Below are positions 7,819-17,977 of a DNA stretch of 64,000 bases, one piece after another. The DNA comes from Pedobacter sp. HDW13. GTDB taxonomy: Bacteria; Bacteroidota; Bacteroidia; Sphingobacteriales; Sphingobacteriaceae. Every line of letters starts with the position of its first letter. Position 1 is the stretch's first letter. Location: contig NZ_CP049868.1 of NCBI RefSeq assembly GCF_011303555.1, forward strand, positions 1,240,001 to 1,304,000. The letters are read 5' to 3'. Under the pieces are notes generated by a model. It was not told the origin of the DNA. It saw only the letters and a list, made by a program, of their open reading frames with translations, and searched no databases. The translations under genes and the position numbers were made by a program.

Positions 7819-10084
7819 CTATTTGCTAAGCGAAAATGGCTTATCTTCAGCTAATAACCCTCTATTTAACGAAGGTTTAACATTCATTTCTAATTTTAGT
7901 ACCCCTCCCTTTAACAAATCGCTGTGATTGATGAAGTTTTTGGTGAAGTTTTTACCATTAAGTGTTGCCGATTTAATGTAAACATGGCTGACATCGTTGG
8001 CCGGTGCTTCGATCACGAATTTTTTACCGTTTTCTAAATTAATGGTCGTTTTTTTAAATACCGGGCTTCCCAATACATATTCACCGGTACCGGGGTTACA
8101 CTGTAAAAGCCTAGCGCACTTAATACATACCACGACGAGGTTTGCCCCTGATCTTCATCTCCAGGGTAACCGTTTTCCGTGGCATCGTACAGTTTACGCA
8201 TCACCTCGCGGGCATAAAATTGCGATTTCCAGGGTTGGTTGGCATAATTGTACAGGTAAACCATGTGTTGTATGGGTTGATTACCATGGGCATATTGTCC
8301 CATGTTGGCCATTACCATTTCGGTCATTTCGTGTATCAAGCCACCGTATGAGCCTACATTTACCTTATTGGGCTCGCTAAAAACTGAATCGAGTTTTGCG
8401 GTAAAGTTTTGGTATCCGCCCATTAAATCAATCAGGCCTTTGGTATCCTGAAAAACCGACCAGTGATAATGCCAGGCATTGCCTTCGGTAAAAGGTCCAC
8501 CCCACTCTATCGGGTCGAAATTAGGCGACCATTTTCCACTCACATCTTTACCACGCATAAAACGTGTAGAAGCATCGTAAACATTTTTATAATTGTACAT
8601 CGGTTTTTCAAAAACCTCCATGTAGTGCCTATCCCCGATCATTTTGGCCAAATGGTAGGCACAATAATCATCGTAGGCATACTCTAAAGTTTTAGCAGTT
8701 GCTTCTCTGTATTTTGGATAGGGCACATAACCCAGCTCGTTATATTCTTTTACGCCATCCCTGCCATTTGCCGGCCCCAGGGACCTTTGTTCATGGCTTC
8801 GTGGTAATAGGCATCCAAAGCTTTCTTAGGGTCGAAGGTCCTGATTCCCTTTGACCAGGCATCGGTTAATAACGAAATGGCGTGGTTTCCGATCATACTT
8901 CCGGCTTCGCTCGGGAAAGACCATGACGGCAGCCAGCCGCATTGCTGATAAGCATCAAGCAGGGCTTGCATATAACGGCCATGCATTTCGGACTGAACCA
9001 ATGTATTTAATGGAAATTGTGCCCTGAAAGTATCCCAAAAACCAGTATCGGTAAACATGTACCCATCATGTACTTTACCATCGTAAGGACTAAAATAATA
9101 AGGTTTACCTGCTTCGTTCAGTTCATAAAACTTTCTCGAAAATAAACTCGCCCTGAAGAAGCAAGAATAAAAGGTTTCCATATCGGTTTTCGATCCACCT
9201 TCTACTTCAATTTTGCCAAGCGATTTATTCCATACCGCAGCGGCATTTGCTTTGGTATCTTCCAGGTTTTTATCGTTGCCCAGTTCTCTTTTTAAATTCA
9301 GCTCGGCTTGTTTTAAACTGATATAAGATGAAGCAGTTTTAATCTGCACTTTTGCTCCGGCTTCGAACTGCACAAAGGCACCTTTACCCAGCCCCTCTGC
9401 AGCGGTAGAATCGGCAGAAACCGTGTTGTTTTTGTTTTCCCATGTTCCGTACGATTTAATGGGCTGATCGAACTGAATTACAAAATAGCTTTTCCAACCC
9501 CTTTTAAACCCTTCGCCGTTATTTACCCAACCGGTAATTTTATTTTCTTTTGGAAAAATCTGTACACCGCTTAACCGGTTGTAACCATCTAAAACCAGAA
9601 AACTTCTTTTACCTTTTGGATAGCTGAAACGCAGGTGCGCCCCACGCTCTGAAGGCGAAATTTCGGTAGTAATATCGTTTTCGAACTTTACCTTATAATA
9701 GTTCGGTTTGGCTATTTCGTTGTTATGACTAAATTTTGTCTCACGCTTGTTTTCATCAACTACCAGCTCATCAACCACTGGCATTAAAGAAAATACGGCA
9801 TAATCTCTGGTCCATGAACTGCATTGGTGTGCCTGCTGAAAACCTCTTATTTTATCTTTAAAATACTGGTATTTCCAGCCATCGCCGTTTCTACCAGTTT
9901 GGGGTGTCCAGGTGTGCATGCCAAAGGGCAATGAGGTTGTGGGGTAGGTATTGCCACGGGTTAACTCGTGTTTGGAGTTGGTTCCCTGCAAGGTGTTTAC
10001 GTACTGTACCCAATCTTTTTGCTGTGCCAATAACCCCTTGGCAGAAAGACAAAACAGAACGGATGCGATTAATTTAATTTTCAT
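7819..10084 (-). pseudogene. GH92 family alpha-mannosidase, secreted (copy 2), with two frameshifts
   Basis: Three consecutive reading-frame pieces (10084-8750, then the frame closing at 8034, then the frame closing at 7819) line up end to end with GH92 copy 1 and together give 755 residues. A signal peptide (about 1-20, G-L-L-A-Q) leads into 'GNTYPTTSLPFGMHTWTPQTG', 'TDTGFWDTFRAQFPLNTLV', 'WGGPFTEGNAWHYHWSVFQD' with the acid Glu, and 'GDEDQGQTSSWY' with the catalytic Asp pair. Frame break 1 is in a GGGG run (minus strand) near 8775: one extra G gives 'GPWGPANGRDGVKEYNELGY'. Frame break 2 is in a CCCC run near 8093: one extra C gives 'FYSVTPGTGEYVLGSP'. All catalytic motifs are intact on either side, so the breaks may be sequencing errors; if real, the enzyme is inactive. 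ROK follows after 69 bases. Confidence 0.87.
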
Positions 10085-10137
10085 TGTTTATTTGTGTGTT
10101 TATCTTTTGCGCTTTTTGCAAGCCACATACCTTTAAA

Positions 10138-10182
10138 AACCAGCATGTACACTCCAGTTTTATACTGCAGGCCATGCTGGTT
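10138..10182 (-). terminator. Intrinsic terminator after the glutaminase-like gene
   Basis: The 10-bp stem AACCAGCATG / CATGCTGGTT lies just below the stop at 10188. On the minus strand the second arm runs into TTTTTAAAGG, a T-tract that fits intrinsic termination. It separates the glutaminase-like gene from GH92 copy 2. Confidence 0.7.
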
Positions 10183-10187
10183 ATAGC

Positions 10188-12632
10188 TTATTTAATTTCC
10201 CATTTATCGGCCAGCATTTTAATAAAATAGCCGCCAACTACGCTCCTCGCCTGGAAGCCCGTCATTTTGCCATTGGTGGTTTCGTGCCAATCGCTTAATG
10301 GTACTTTACTTTGGGTTTCGGTTGCAAAACGATATATCGGGCTTATAAATTTTCTGAAATCTGTGTCTTTATCAGCCAAAGTAGCAGTCCACATAATCCA
10401 ATCCGATTTGGTGTAAGTCCTGCGACTATCGAGAGGCAAGCCAAAATCTTTTTGTTTGGTTAAATAGAAATTGATTTCTTTTTTGTAAACCTCTTTAGGG
10501 AACAGATCCAGTTTTAACAGTTTATCCCATACCAGATTATATTTCTGGCTCCAGGTATTTTTATCGTTAAAGGTTAAGGCATAATGATCGCCATCATCGG
10601 CCATTTTCATCCAGTTTTGAGCCATTTGCAAAGCTGCCGTTCTGTATTTCGTCGCTATATCGGTTTTACCCAGTTGTTGTGCCATTTGTGCGTAACCTCC
10701 CAAGGCTACAATTGCCTTTACTGATAAGTTTGCATTGCGGGCCAAATGACCGGCAAAATCATCGGTACAAAGCTGGTTTGCAGGGTCAAATCCTTCTCTC
10801 AATAAATAGTTCGCCCATACCGACATTACCTCCCAGTGTTTTTCGGCATATTTTGCATTGCCCTCGGCCTTGGTAATGGCTGCGGTTAAAATAATCATGT
10901 TACCTGCTTCTTCCACAGGCATATCTTCGCCATAGGTTTGCCCGTTGGCCAACGGATAAGTACCCAAATCGTGTGCAGGGAAAGGTTTTTTCCACTTACC
11001 ACTTTCAGAGTAATAGAAAATACCGTTTAGCATCCCTTTTAGTAATTCGGGGTTATATACCAAAAATTGCGGCGCTGAAGGGTAAGTAACATCTACTGTA
11101 TTGATAGAGCCATTACTGAAATTTTCTTTGGATAGGAAAAGGATATCACCATTTGGTGCATAAACAATTTTGTGGGCAGCAATGGCCTGCCGATAAGCCA
11201 ATTTACACATATCGGCGTATTCTACCCCTCCGGCCTTTTTGGCATCGGCGTATAATTTAGCATCAAATGCAGCACATTCAGATTTTAAGGCAGAATATCG
11301 TGCAGCGGCTTCGGCAAGTTGATCTTCAAAATTCTGACCACCAGTTTGTCGCCAAACGGGTGATAGTTTTTCGCCAAAGTATTCTACAGATTTTAAATCA
11401 TCGTAGCCCAGCATTACATATTTTTCTACCAGGGCAGAAGAAACAGTACCAAAAGGTATCACATTACTCAGACTTAAATTTTTGGTATTTAACACCTGCT
11501 TTTGTGCAGGGTACTTTGTCGAAAGAAAAGCTTTCAGACTTTCGTTTGGTGTACCGATAAACTGAGTGGCTTTAAATTTTGTAGGAACGGCAACATACAG
11601 GTAACCCCAATCGATACGCAGGTCATCGCCACGTTTTTTCAATATGGGTTGTTCCACGGTACCTGTTTTTAATACCGATAAATTGTTGCTGGTATTTTTC
11701 CATGCAGAAACGGGTTGGGTAGGATTATTTACGGCAATGTTGGATGAAGCACTGAAGTAAACATCAACCTGGTGTGTTTTGCCATCAGTAGCGTTTACTG
11801 CATAGCTGATATAACTAATCGGGCGAGCGGTTAGTTTAATATCATTAGCCAATAAAGGCGAGGTAAAATCGACCTTTAACTTTACCGGACCACAGCTAAA
11901 AGTATATTGTGTGCTGGTGGCCTGAATGTTTACATGGGTTTGCGTAGCTACATCTGTTTTAATATCTGATGCCTCTTCCTCTACAATACCGGCATCTAAA
12001 TGACGACCACCTGCTGTATTTTTAACGTAGATGGCCAATACATTTTTGCCTTTCTGCAGCGTGCTATTCTCAATTGGGAGGTAGGCGTAATCTGAAACCC
12101 AACCATTTTTTCTGTAAATAACCTTACCATTTAGATAAACGATTACATTGTCATCGTGATTAAGCTTTAAATATTTTTTTGTAGCAGAAACATTGGTTAT
12201 ATCGAAAGTTCTGCGGAAGTAAAGATCGTTAGTTGTCCATTTTGTTTTGGCTCGCTCGTCATCGCCAAAAGGTGCTTCTGCTTTTTTCCAGTCAGTATCT
12301 TTGTAAGTGTTGCTTTCCCAACCCTCCTGAGGTTTTTCAAAGCTATAACTTGCCTGATATTTCGATTCATCAGCAGCCGGAAGTATGGTTTTGAAAGTTT
12401 TGCTTTCCTCGCCTAAAAAGCGATATAATTTACCATCCACTTTTATAATGCCCAATAACGACTGCTCTTTGCCGGTCCAATGTTTGGTAACAGAGTTGGT
12501 AAGGCCTTCGCCAAAAGACCAGATACTGAAATAAGCATCGTGGGTAATTAAGGGATAGGCCGGGGCTTTGTCTTGCGCTCTCGTAATTAAGCTAAAAAAA
12601 AGACAAAGTGCTAGTAAGGAAAGTTTTCTCAT
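10188..12632 (-). CDS. Secreted glutaminase A-like protein (DUF4964/DUF5127/DUF4965/DUF1793)
   Basis: The protein has 814 residues with a signal peptide of about 19 (I-T-R-A-Q). The N-terminal 'YPLITHDAYFSIWSFGEGLTNS', 'KHWTGKEQSLLGIIKVDGKLYRFLG' is the DUF4964 signature of the GtaA/glutaminase A family. Residues about 90-220 form an inserted galactose-binding-like beta-sandwich ('LYFRRTFDI', 'DDNVIVYLNGKVIYRKNGWVSDYAY'). Residues about 235-480 match DUF5127, and the rest is an (alpha/alpha)6-type domain (DUF4965/DUF1793) with 'DDFAGHLARNANLSVKAIVALGGYA'. Fungal GtaA was described as a glutaminase, but bacterial members are common in carbohydrate loci and may have glycan-related roles, so activity is uncertain. 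Two LacI-type palindromes lie 29 and 139 bases upstream, and terminators lie on both sides, so this looks like a separately regulated unit of the locus. Confidence 0.85.
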   Translation of the reverse strand: MRKLSLLALCLFFSLITRAQDKAPAYPLITHDAYFSIWSFGEGLTNSVTKHWTGKEQSLLGIIKVDGKLYRFLGEESKTFKTILPAADESKYQASYSFEKPQEGWESNTYKDTDWKKAEAPFGDDERAKTKWTTNDLYFRRTFDITNVSATKKYLKLNHDDNVIVYLNGKVIYRKNGWVSDYAYLPIENSTLQKGKNVLAIYVKNTAGGRHLDAGIVEEEASDIKTDVATQTHVNIQATSTQYTFSCGPVKLKVDFTSPLLANDIKLTARPISYISYAVNATDGKTHQVDVYFSASSNIAVNNPTQPVSAWKNTSNNLSVLKTGTVEQPILKKRGDDLRIDWGYLYVAVPTKFKATQFIGTPNESLKAFLSTKYPAQKQVLNTKNLSLSNVIPFGTVSSALVEKYVMLGYDDLKSVEYFGEKLSPVWRQTGGQNFEDQLAEAAARYSALKSECAAFDAKLYADAKKAGGVEYADMCKLAYRQAIAAHKIVYAPNGDILFLSKENFSNGSINTVDVTYPSAPQFLVYNPELLKGMLNGIFYYSESGKWKKPFPAHDLGTYPLANGQTYGEDMPVEEAGNMIILTAAITKAEGNAKYAEKHWEVMSVWANYLLREGFDPANQLCTDDFAGHLARNANLSVKAIVALGGYAQMAQQLGKTDIATKYRTAALQMAQNWMKMADDGDHYALTFNDKNTWSQKYNLVWDKLLKLDLFPKEVYKKEINFYLTKQKDFGLPLDSRRTYTKSDWIMWTATLADKDTDFRKFISPIYRFATETQSKVPLSDWHETTNGKMTGFQARSVVGGYFIKMLADKWEIK

Positions 12633-12661
12633 AAATTAATATTTGGTTTCATTGCAGTTGA

Positions 12662-12673
12662 TAAAACGTTTTA
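12662..12673. promoter_or_regulatory. Predicted LacI-family operator, proximal to the glutaminase-like gene
   Basis: TAAAACGTTTTA, a perfect 12-bp palindrome, lies 29 bases before the start codon at 12632. A possible -7 element (TAGGCTTTG on the minus strand, 12701-12709, one base too long) would place this operator just downstream of transcription start, where it would block elongation. Confidence 0.7.
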
Positions 12674-12771
12674 CCAGTTTATTCACCAAATATCTTATAT
12701 CAAAGCCTAAATAGATAATGTAGATAATGCTGGTTAAATGTCGTTTTTACAGTTAAAAATGATTAAACAAA

Positions 12772-12785
12772 GTAAAACGTTTTAC
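12772..12785. promoter_or_regulatory. Predicted LacI-family operator, distal to the glutaminase-like gene
   Basis: GTAAAACGTTTTAC is a perfect 14-bp palindrome identical to the one at 5435. Its centre is 111 bases from the proximal operator, a spacing that would allow repression by looping. Confidence 0.7.
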
Positions 12786-12891
12786 TAAATCAATATTAGT
12801 AAAAAATAATACACTTTTCGCCGCTTCGATTCGTAACATATAGGTTACATATCACTAATATAAAAGCGGCTAGCATAATAAAATAAAAAAG

Positions 12892-12924
12892 AAGCCGCAG
12901 CATAATTATCTTATACTGCGGCTT
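12892..12924 (-). terminator. Intrinsic terminator after SusD
   Basis: The 9-bp stem AAGCCGCAG / CTGCGGCTT is followed on the minus strand by TTCTTTTTTATTTT. It lies 23 bases past the repaired SusD stop and ends the SusCD unit before the next operator-controlled gene. Confidence 0.8.
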
Positions 12925-12946
12925 TCTTCTATACCTAAGCTATTTA

Positions 12947-14604
12947 TTAATTATAGCCTGGATTTTGGGCTAAGTTTTCATTAAGTGTACGCTGAACCTG
13001 AGGAATTGGATACAAATTCCTGAATGCAGCAGAAGGGGTATGATCCCACCAGCTTTCGGTAGTAAATTTACCAAATCTAATAAGGTCATTTCTTCTAAAA
13101 CCTTCAAAAATAAACTCCCTGCCTCTTTCAGATAGGAGCTCATTTAAGGTTAACGTTCCTGGTGTGTAAGCCCTTGTCGCCCAATTTGCATCAGTAAAAG
13201 CTCTTTTTTTACAATCATTGATTAATTGTACAGCTTCTGCAGTGGCTACTCCCCATTTTTACGCATTATTGCTTCTGCCTTGGCAAAATATACCCAGGTT
13301 AAACGGTAAATATTCCAATCTGTATTGTTGTAGTTTTGATCAATGGGTACAGCTACTCCATTTACAATGCCTGCAACCTGATTGCCTAATTTGTATTTAT
13401 TGAAACGGACACCGCTGTTTTCTTCACCTTCACTCATATTGGATACGGTAGATCCAGTTTTATTTTTGCGGATGTTATCTACAAAAACAATCTGTTGACC
13501 ATCATATTCGTTTCCTCCTCTGGCAAGCGCCGGTTGACCATTGTCAAATCTAACCATTGGCCCCTCTAAGAGCCAGGTTCTCTTTCTTAAATCTTCATCC
13601 TCGTATTTTGTAAAATTTCCGGGCACTACAACAATCCCATCGTTACCATTTCTGGCACCACCATAAATTTGATCTTGCTGAAAGTGAAAGAATTCACCTG
13701 TCCACGAGGGTTGAAAAGAAGCTTTTGCAAACTCATAAGCGATTGAAAAAATCACTTCTTTGGATAAATCGTTAGTAGACTTGAATGGATCAGTGATGTT
13801 TGGATCTAACTGCATAGTCCCGTTCTGCGCACCACCATCACCTGCAATCAGTTTATTTGCTGCAGCAATACAATCGTCCCATCTTGCTGTACCTGTCCAA
13901 ATTTCAGCATTCAGATAGAGCTCTACCAACATTGCATACGCACCAGCCTGACTCATCCTGCCAATCATGTTCCTAGATAATTTTGGTGCTTTATCGATAT
14001 TTTCTTTGATTTCTTTTTCGACAAAAGCAAAAACCTGTGCACGAGGCAATGTTGCTGGCTTAGCCGGAACACCTACTTGGGTAACTACAGGAATGTTTCC
14101 AAAAAGATCCATTAATTTTAAATAATGGAAAGCCCGGAATAGTTTTAACTCAGCAATGTAGGCATCTTTTTCTGCTTGTGTAATACCCATTTCTGCTATA
14201 CTTTTCTTTTCTAAGTTTTCGATTGGAGAATTACATAAACCCATTCCCCAATACATCAACACCCAAGCGTTGTTCAATGGCCCATCATCGCTTAACCACG
14301 TATGGTAATGTAGTCTTTTCCATTTACCACCATCTTCGCCGTGACGTCCTTTAGTTGGCCAGGCCAATTGATCTCCTGACAGTTCAGCTGGTCTCCACCA
14401 TCCGTCCTGACCTGATGGCGTAACCCAAGCATTAGCGTGCGTATATGGTCTTAACACAGCAGATAAAACCTCATTTTTATTGTTGTAGAAATTATCTGCA
14501 ATCAGTTGATCATAAATCGGTTGATCTAGTTTAGAGCAGCTATTTAGGAGCAATGTTGGTGCTGCCACAAGCACTGCTAATATTATTTTTTTATATCTTT
14601 TCAT
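12947..14604 (-). pseudogene. SusD/RagB family outer-membrane glycan-binding lipoprotein, frameshifted
   Basis: The protein starts M-K-R-Y-K-K with a lipoprotein signal peptide and lipobox L-N-S-C (Cys23). The frame runs 452 residues with SusD features (TPR-like helices, 'AYIAELKLFRAFHYLKLMDLFGNIPVVT', 'AMLVELYLNAEIWTG', 'YRLTWVYFAKAEAIMRKNG') and stops at 13246. Adding one G to the GGGG run near 13250 (minus strand) opens the standard SusD ending: 'LNELLSERGREFIFEGFRRNDLIRFG', 'LYPIPQVQRTLNENLAQNPGYN', stop at 12947, 552 residues, a normal family length. It follows SusC by 10 bases, the invariant SusC-SusD order. The role is surface glycan capture and lid of the SusC transporter. Whether the frameshift is real or an assembly error cannot be told here. 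Confidence 0.88.
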
Positions 14605-14614
14605 TACTTAAAAA

Positions 14615-17600
14615 TTAAAATCCGAAATTAACGCCAAATAAGAATTGTCTTGTTGCTGGGTAAGGGCTTCTGGTATCGATACCTAAGCTTCTGCCGTTGA
14701 TTTCTTGCCCTAAACCTGTATCTTGAATATAGTCTGGGTCATTCCCTGTGTAACCAGTGATGGTCACCAGATTTTGTCCAGTCAAGTTCAATCTTAGTGT
14801 TCTCACATATTTAGTTTTAAGTTTAAAGGTATAGCCAAGTGTTACTTCATCAAGTTTAAGGAAACTACCACTCTCTAAGTAATAATCAGTATACATATAA
14901 GTGTCTTTCAGATCGGCATATTTGGTGAAAGCACTATTTAAAAGATTTGTAGAGGCACCATTTTTATTGCCATAAGAAATGGCCATTGTATTGAGCACAT
15001 CAAAATCAAGCTTACTTCTCAAGAATACTCTTAAATCAAATCCTTTGTAGGTAAAGTTGTTTGTTAAGGATAAATAGTACTTTGGAACTGCGTTCCCGAT
15101 TACAGCAAGGTCAGTTTGGTCTCTGAATACTGAGGTGTTAATTTGAGCATTAGTCACGACTTCATTATTTCTATTGAAGAAAGTCCATTTGCCATCAGGG
15201 CTGAAGCCAGCGAAGCGTTTTCCCCAAAATTCGCCAACTTTTCTACCTTCGTAGGTTCTAAATGCATCTCCCAGCGCTCCGAAACCACCAATCGAGCCAA
15301 AAGTTCTCATGTCTCTGCGATATTCACTATTTGAGTAAGTGTCCAGGATATTTTCTGTCGTACTACCTGCAAAATCTACGCTCCAACTGAAATCTTTATT
15401 TTTAATAGCCGCGTAGCTTAAAGAAACCTCAATACCTTTAGCTGAAATTGATCCAACGTTTGTCGTAATTGATGATGTTACAAAAGGAGGTTGTGGAGAA
15501 GTATATGTATCTATGAGGTCTTTCGTTTTTCGTTTATATACATCTATCGAACCAGTTAATTTATTATTTAGGATAGTAAAGTCTATACCAATATTAGTTT
15601 CTTGCTTGGTTTCCCACCTCAAATCAGGATTAGGGTTTTTATTTGGACCATAAGTTTGCAGGTACTCGCCTGTTGGGAAAAGATAGATCCCTCCACCGTT
15701 TAAGGTTACCAGAGCAGCATCATTTCCCATACCCGAATTACCTGTTTCCCCATACCCTACTCTTAGCTTCAAATTGTTCACCCAGCTTACATTCTTCATG
15801 AATTCTTCCTGGGTGATATTCCAGCCTCCGGAAATAGCAGGGAAGTTAGCCCATTTGTTATTTGCTCCAAACTTAGAAGAACCTTCTCTTCTGAAGATAG
15901 CTTGAGCAAAGTATTTATCATTCAAGGAATAGTTTAATCTTGCAAAAACAGCAATCAATGTATTCTCATTTTTAAAGCTTCCTATCCCAATTGTAGTAAC
16001 CTTTACTGGCACACTTCCCAGGTTGTTATCTTCAAACAAATCATTCACATAGCCGCGGTTATTAGCGTTAAAACCCTCGTTGGTTTCGCGACGGAAACTG
16101 TAACCACCAATTCCAGAGAGTTTGTGTTTCCCGAAAGTCTTAGTATACTCAATAGTAGGTTCGAAGTTGATATTTTGGTTTAATTCGGTAGTTTTTGCAG
16201 CATATCCACCATTAGGTGCATCTCCATTCTCAACAGAGTTCTGGCTAGCTCTATCACGATATTCACTCCAAATTCTATTGTTTCTTTGAGCTGCAAAGAA
16301 TGCACTTAACTTTAAATCTTTGATCACCTCTAAATCCAACTTACCATCCACGGAAGTAGTCTGTTGCTGTAAACCATAGCGTTCTTGCTCCAACCTAGCC
16401 AGTTCGTTGGTAATTGTACGAGTAAATTGATAAGAACCATCCGGATTGAAATAAGATTCGGTCGGGTTCTTTGTCAACACGTTCTCCCAACCGCCACCAC
16501 CCAATAGGTTGGCATTATTAAAATTGGTAGAAACATTGAATTGTGCCTGAAGCTTATCTTGCAGACCTTTTTGTGTTAAGCTTGCCCGGATACCATATTC
16601 TTTTCGTCCGTTTTCTTTAGCCAAACCTTGAAGCTCTCTGTAATTCGCACTTACTCTATAGCTAGAATTATCACCACCTCCGGATACTGCTAAATTGTGG
16701 TTGTTTGATATATTATTTTTATTGATTAGATCCTGGAAGTAATCATAATCGCCCCCTTTATCAACTACTTTGTACTCACCACTTGCAATACGCGTTCTCC
16801 ATTCAGTAGCATTCATAAAGTCAGGTCTTTTGACAAGGGTTTCTGTTCTAACATAGGCATTGTAATCAAAACGAGCAGGTCCTTTTTTGCCTTTTTTCGT
16901 TGTTACGATGATTACCCCTGCATTTGCTCTTGTTCCGTAAATTGCGGCACCCGATCCATCTTTTAAAACACTAAACGACTCAATATCGTCTTGCTGTAAA
17001 AGATCAAGGTTACCTCCTGGAATTCCATCAATAATGATTAAGGGGATTGCAGTACCAGATACAGAGGTAACTCCCCTCAATTGAATACCTACTCCACTGT
17101 TCGGATTAGAACTATTTCTAGAGATTTGTAAACCTGCAACCTTTCCTACCAATAAATCCAACGGGTTTCTCGACCCGCTTTGTCTGAATTTAGTAGAATC
17201 TACTTTAGTGATAGCCGAGGTAATCTCTTTTTCTCTTAATGTACCATAACCTACCACTACAACATCATCCAGCTTGGTATCAGCAGATACCACTAATTTG
17301 ATGTTTAATGTGGTTTGATTTGCTATTGTAATGTTTTGCGTGATATAGCCTACATAGCTGATCCTGATTACATCACCTACATTTGCTTCTATGTTAAACT
17401 TTCCGCTTACATCGGTTACAGCACCTTTACCGGAAGTTACATTCTTAATACCAACCCCTGGTACTGGTAGATTGTTTTCATCGAGAATTGTTCCTGAGAC
17501 GATCTTTCTTACCAGAGCATGTTTCAACAGCTTGCTCTCGCCCGATCGTCCTCCTGTAACTCCTAATTTTGCGTTCATTGAAAACGCAGGACTGTTTAGC

Positions 17601-17650
17601 AACACAATGGCAGCGGACAGCCCCGTAATTTTGAGTAAATTAATTTTCAT
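14615..17650 (-). CDS. SusC/RagA family TonB-dependent outer-membrane transporter
   Basis: The protein has 1011 residues and is complete. A signal peptide of about 25 is followed by a carboxypeptidase-regulatory-like domain (about 48-115, 'VSGTILDENNLPVPGVGIKNVTSGKGAVTDVSGKF'), the TonB-box-like 'DDVVVVGYG', a plug domain with 'GKVAGLQISRNSSNPNSGVGIQLRG' and 'PLIIIDGIPGG', and a beta-barrel ending in an aromatic residue (F-L-F-G-V-N-F-G-F). It imports oligosaccharides across the outer membrane with the SusD partner 10 bases downstream. Two LacI-type palindromes lie about 230 and 275 bases upstream. The reading frame is intact despite a G5 run near 16749, unlike its broken neighbours. By context the cargo is a mannose-rich glycan (inference). 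Confidence 0.95.
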   Translation of the reverse strand: MKINLLKITGLSAAIVLLNSPAFSMNAKLGVTGGRSGESKLLKHALVRKIVSGTILDENNLPVPGVGIKNVTSGKGAVTDVSGKFNIEANVGDVIRISYVGYITQNITIANQTTLNIKLVVSADTKLDDVVVVGYGTLREKEITSAITKVDSTKFRQSGSRNPLDLLVGKVAGLQISRNSSNPNSGVGIQLRGVTSVSGTAIPLIIIDGIPGGNLDLLQQDDIESFSVLKDGSGAAIYGTRANAGVIIVTTKKGKKGPARFDYNAYVRTETLVKRPDFMNATEWRTRIASGEYKVVDKGGDYDYFQDLINKNNISNNHNLAVSGGGDNSSYRVSANYRELQGLAKENGRKEYGIRASLTQKGLQDKLQAQFNVSTNFNNANLLGGGGWENVLTKNPTESYFNPDGSYQFTRTITNELARLEQERYGLQQQTTSVDGKLDLEVIKDLKLSAFFAAQRNNRIWSEYRDRASQNSVENGDAPNGGYAAKTTELNQNINFEPTIEYTKTFGKHKLSGIGGYSFRRETNEGFNANNRGYVNDLFEDNNLGSVPVKVTTIGIGSFKNENTLIAVFARLNYSLNDKYFAQAIFRREGSSKFGANNKWANFPAISGGWNITQEEFMKNVSWVNNLKLRVGYGETGNSGMGNDAALVTLNGGGIYLFPTGEYLQTYGPNKNPNPDLRWETKQETNIGIDFTILNNKLTGSIDVYKRKTKDLIDTYTSPQPPFVTSSITTNVGSISAKGIEVSLSYAAIKNKDFSWSVDFAGSTTENILDTYSNSEYRRDMRTFGSIGGFGALGDAFRTYEGRKVGEFWGKRFAGFSPDGKWTFFNRNNEVVTNAQINTSVFRDQTDLAVIGNAVPKYYLSLTNNFTYKGFDLRVFLRSKLDFDVLNTMAISYGNKNGASTNLLNSAFTKYADLKDTYMYTDYYLESGSFLKLDEVTLGYTFKLKTKYVRTLRLNLTGQNLVTITGYTGNDPDYIQDTGLGQEINGRSLGIDTRSPYPATRQFLFGVNFGF

Positions 17651-17876
17651 TAACGGTTTTGTTTTAATTATAAATGATTAGTTATTGTTTCTGGTATTGT
17701 TTATCTGCGAAAGCGAAGGCCAGGCAAGGGTTATACTGCCTGACACTATTTATCGTGTTTAAGGTTTGATTGGATAACAACAGAGCCCCGATGACAAGAC
17801 TCATCCCTGTGTTGATACAATCCCTTAAAAATCAGTAGGAAACTGGTGTAATGCTCATAAAATTTATTCCGGCCAT

Positions 17877-17892
17877 GCTAAAACGTTTTAGC
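17877..17892. promoter_or_regulatory. Predicted LacI-family operator 1 upstream of SusC
   Basis: GCTAAAACGTTTTAGC is a perfect 16-bp palindrome, the longest of the set. It lies between the LacI stop and SusC, 226 bases before the SusC start, and its centre is 44 bases from operator 2. The stretch 17651-17876 contains no gene and no clear TAnnTTTG element that I can see. Confidence 0.72.
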
Positions 17893-17922
17893 AAGCCCAA
17901 TAATAGCAATTCTAAATCGTAA

Positions 17923-17934
17923 TAAAACGTTTTA
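17923..17934. promoter_or_regulatory. Predicted LacI-family operator 2 upstream of SusC
   Basis: TAAAACGTTTTA, a perfect palindrome, starts 44 bases beyond operator 1 and 43 bases from the repaired LacI stop at 17978. Paired sites suit cooperative binding by a dimer of dimers. Confidence 0.7.
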
Positions 17935-17977
17935 GTAAGTAAAAAAAATATGACAATTGATCGGAAGTCGGTTTTTG

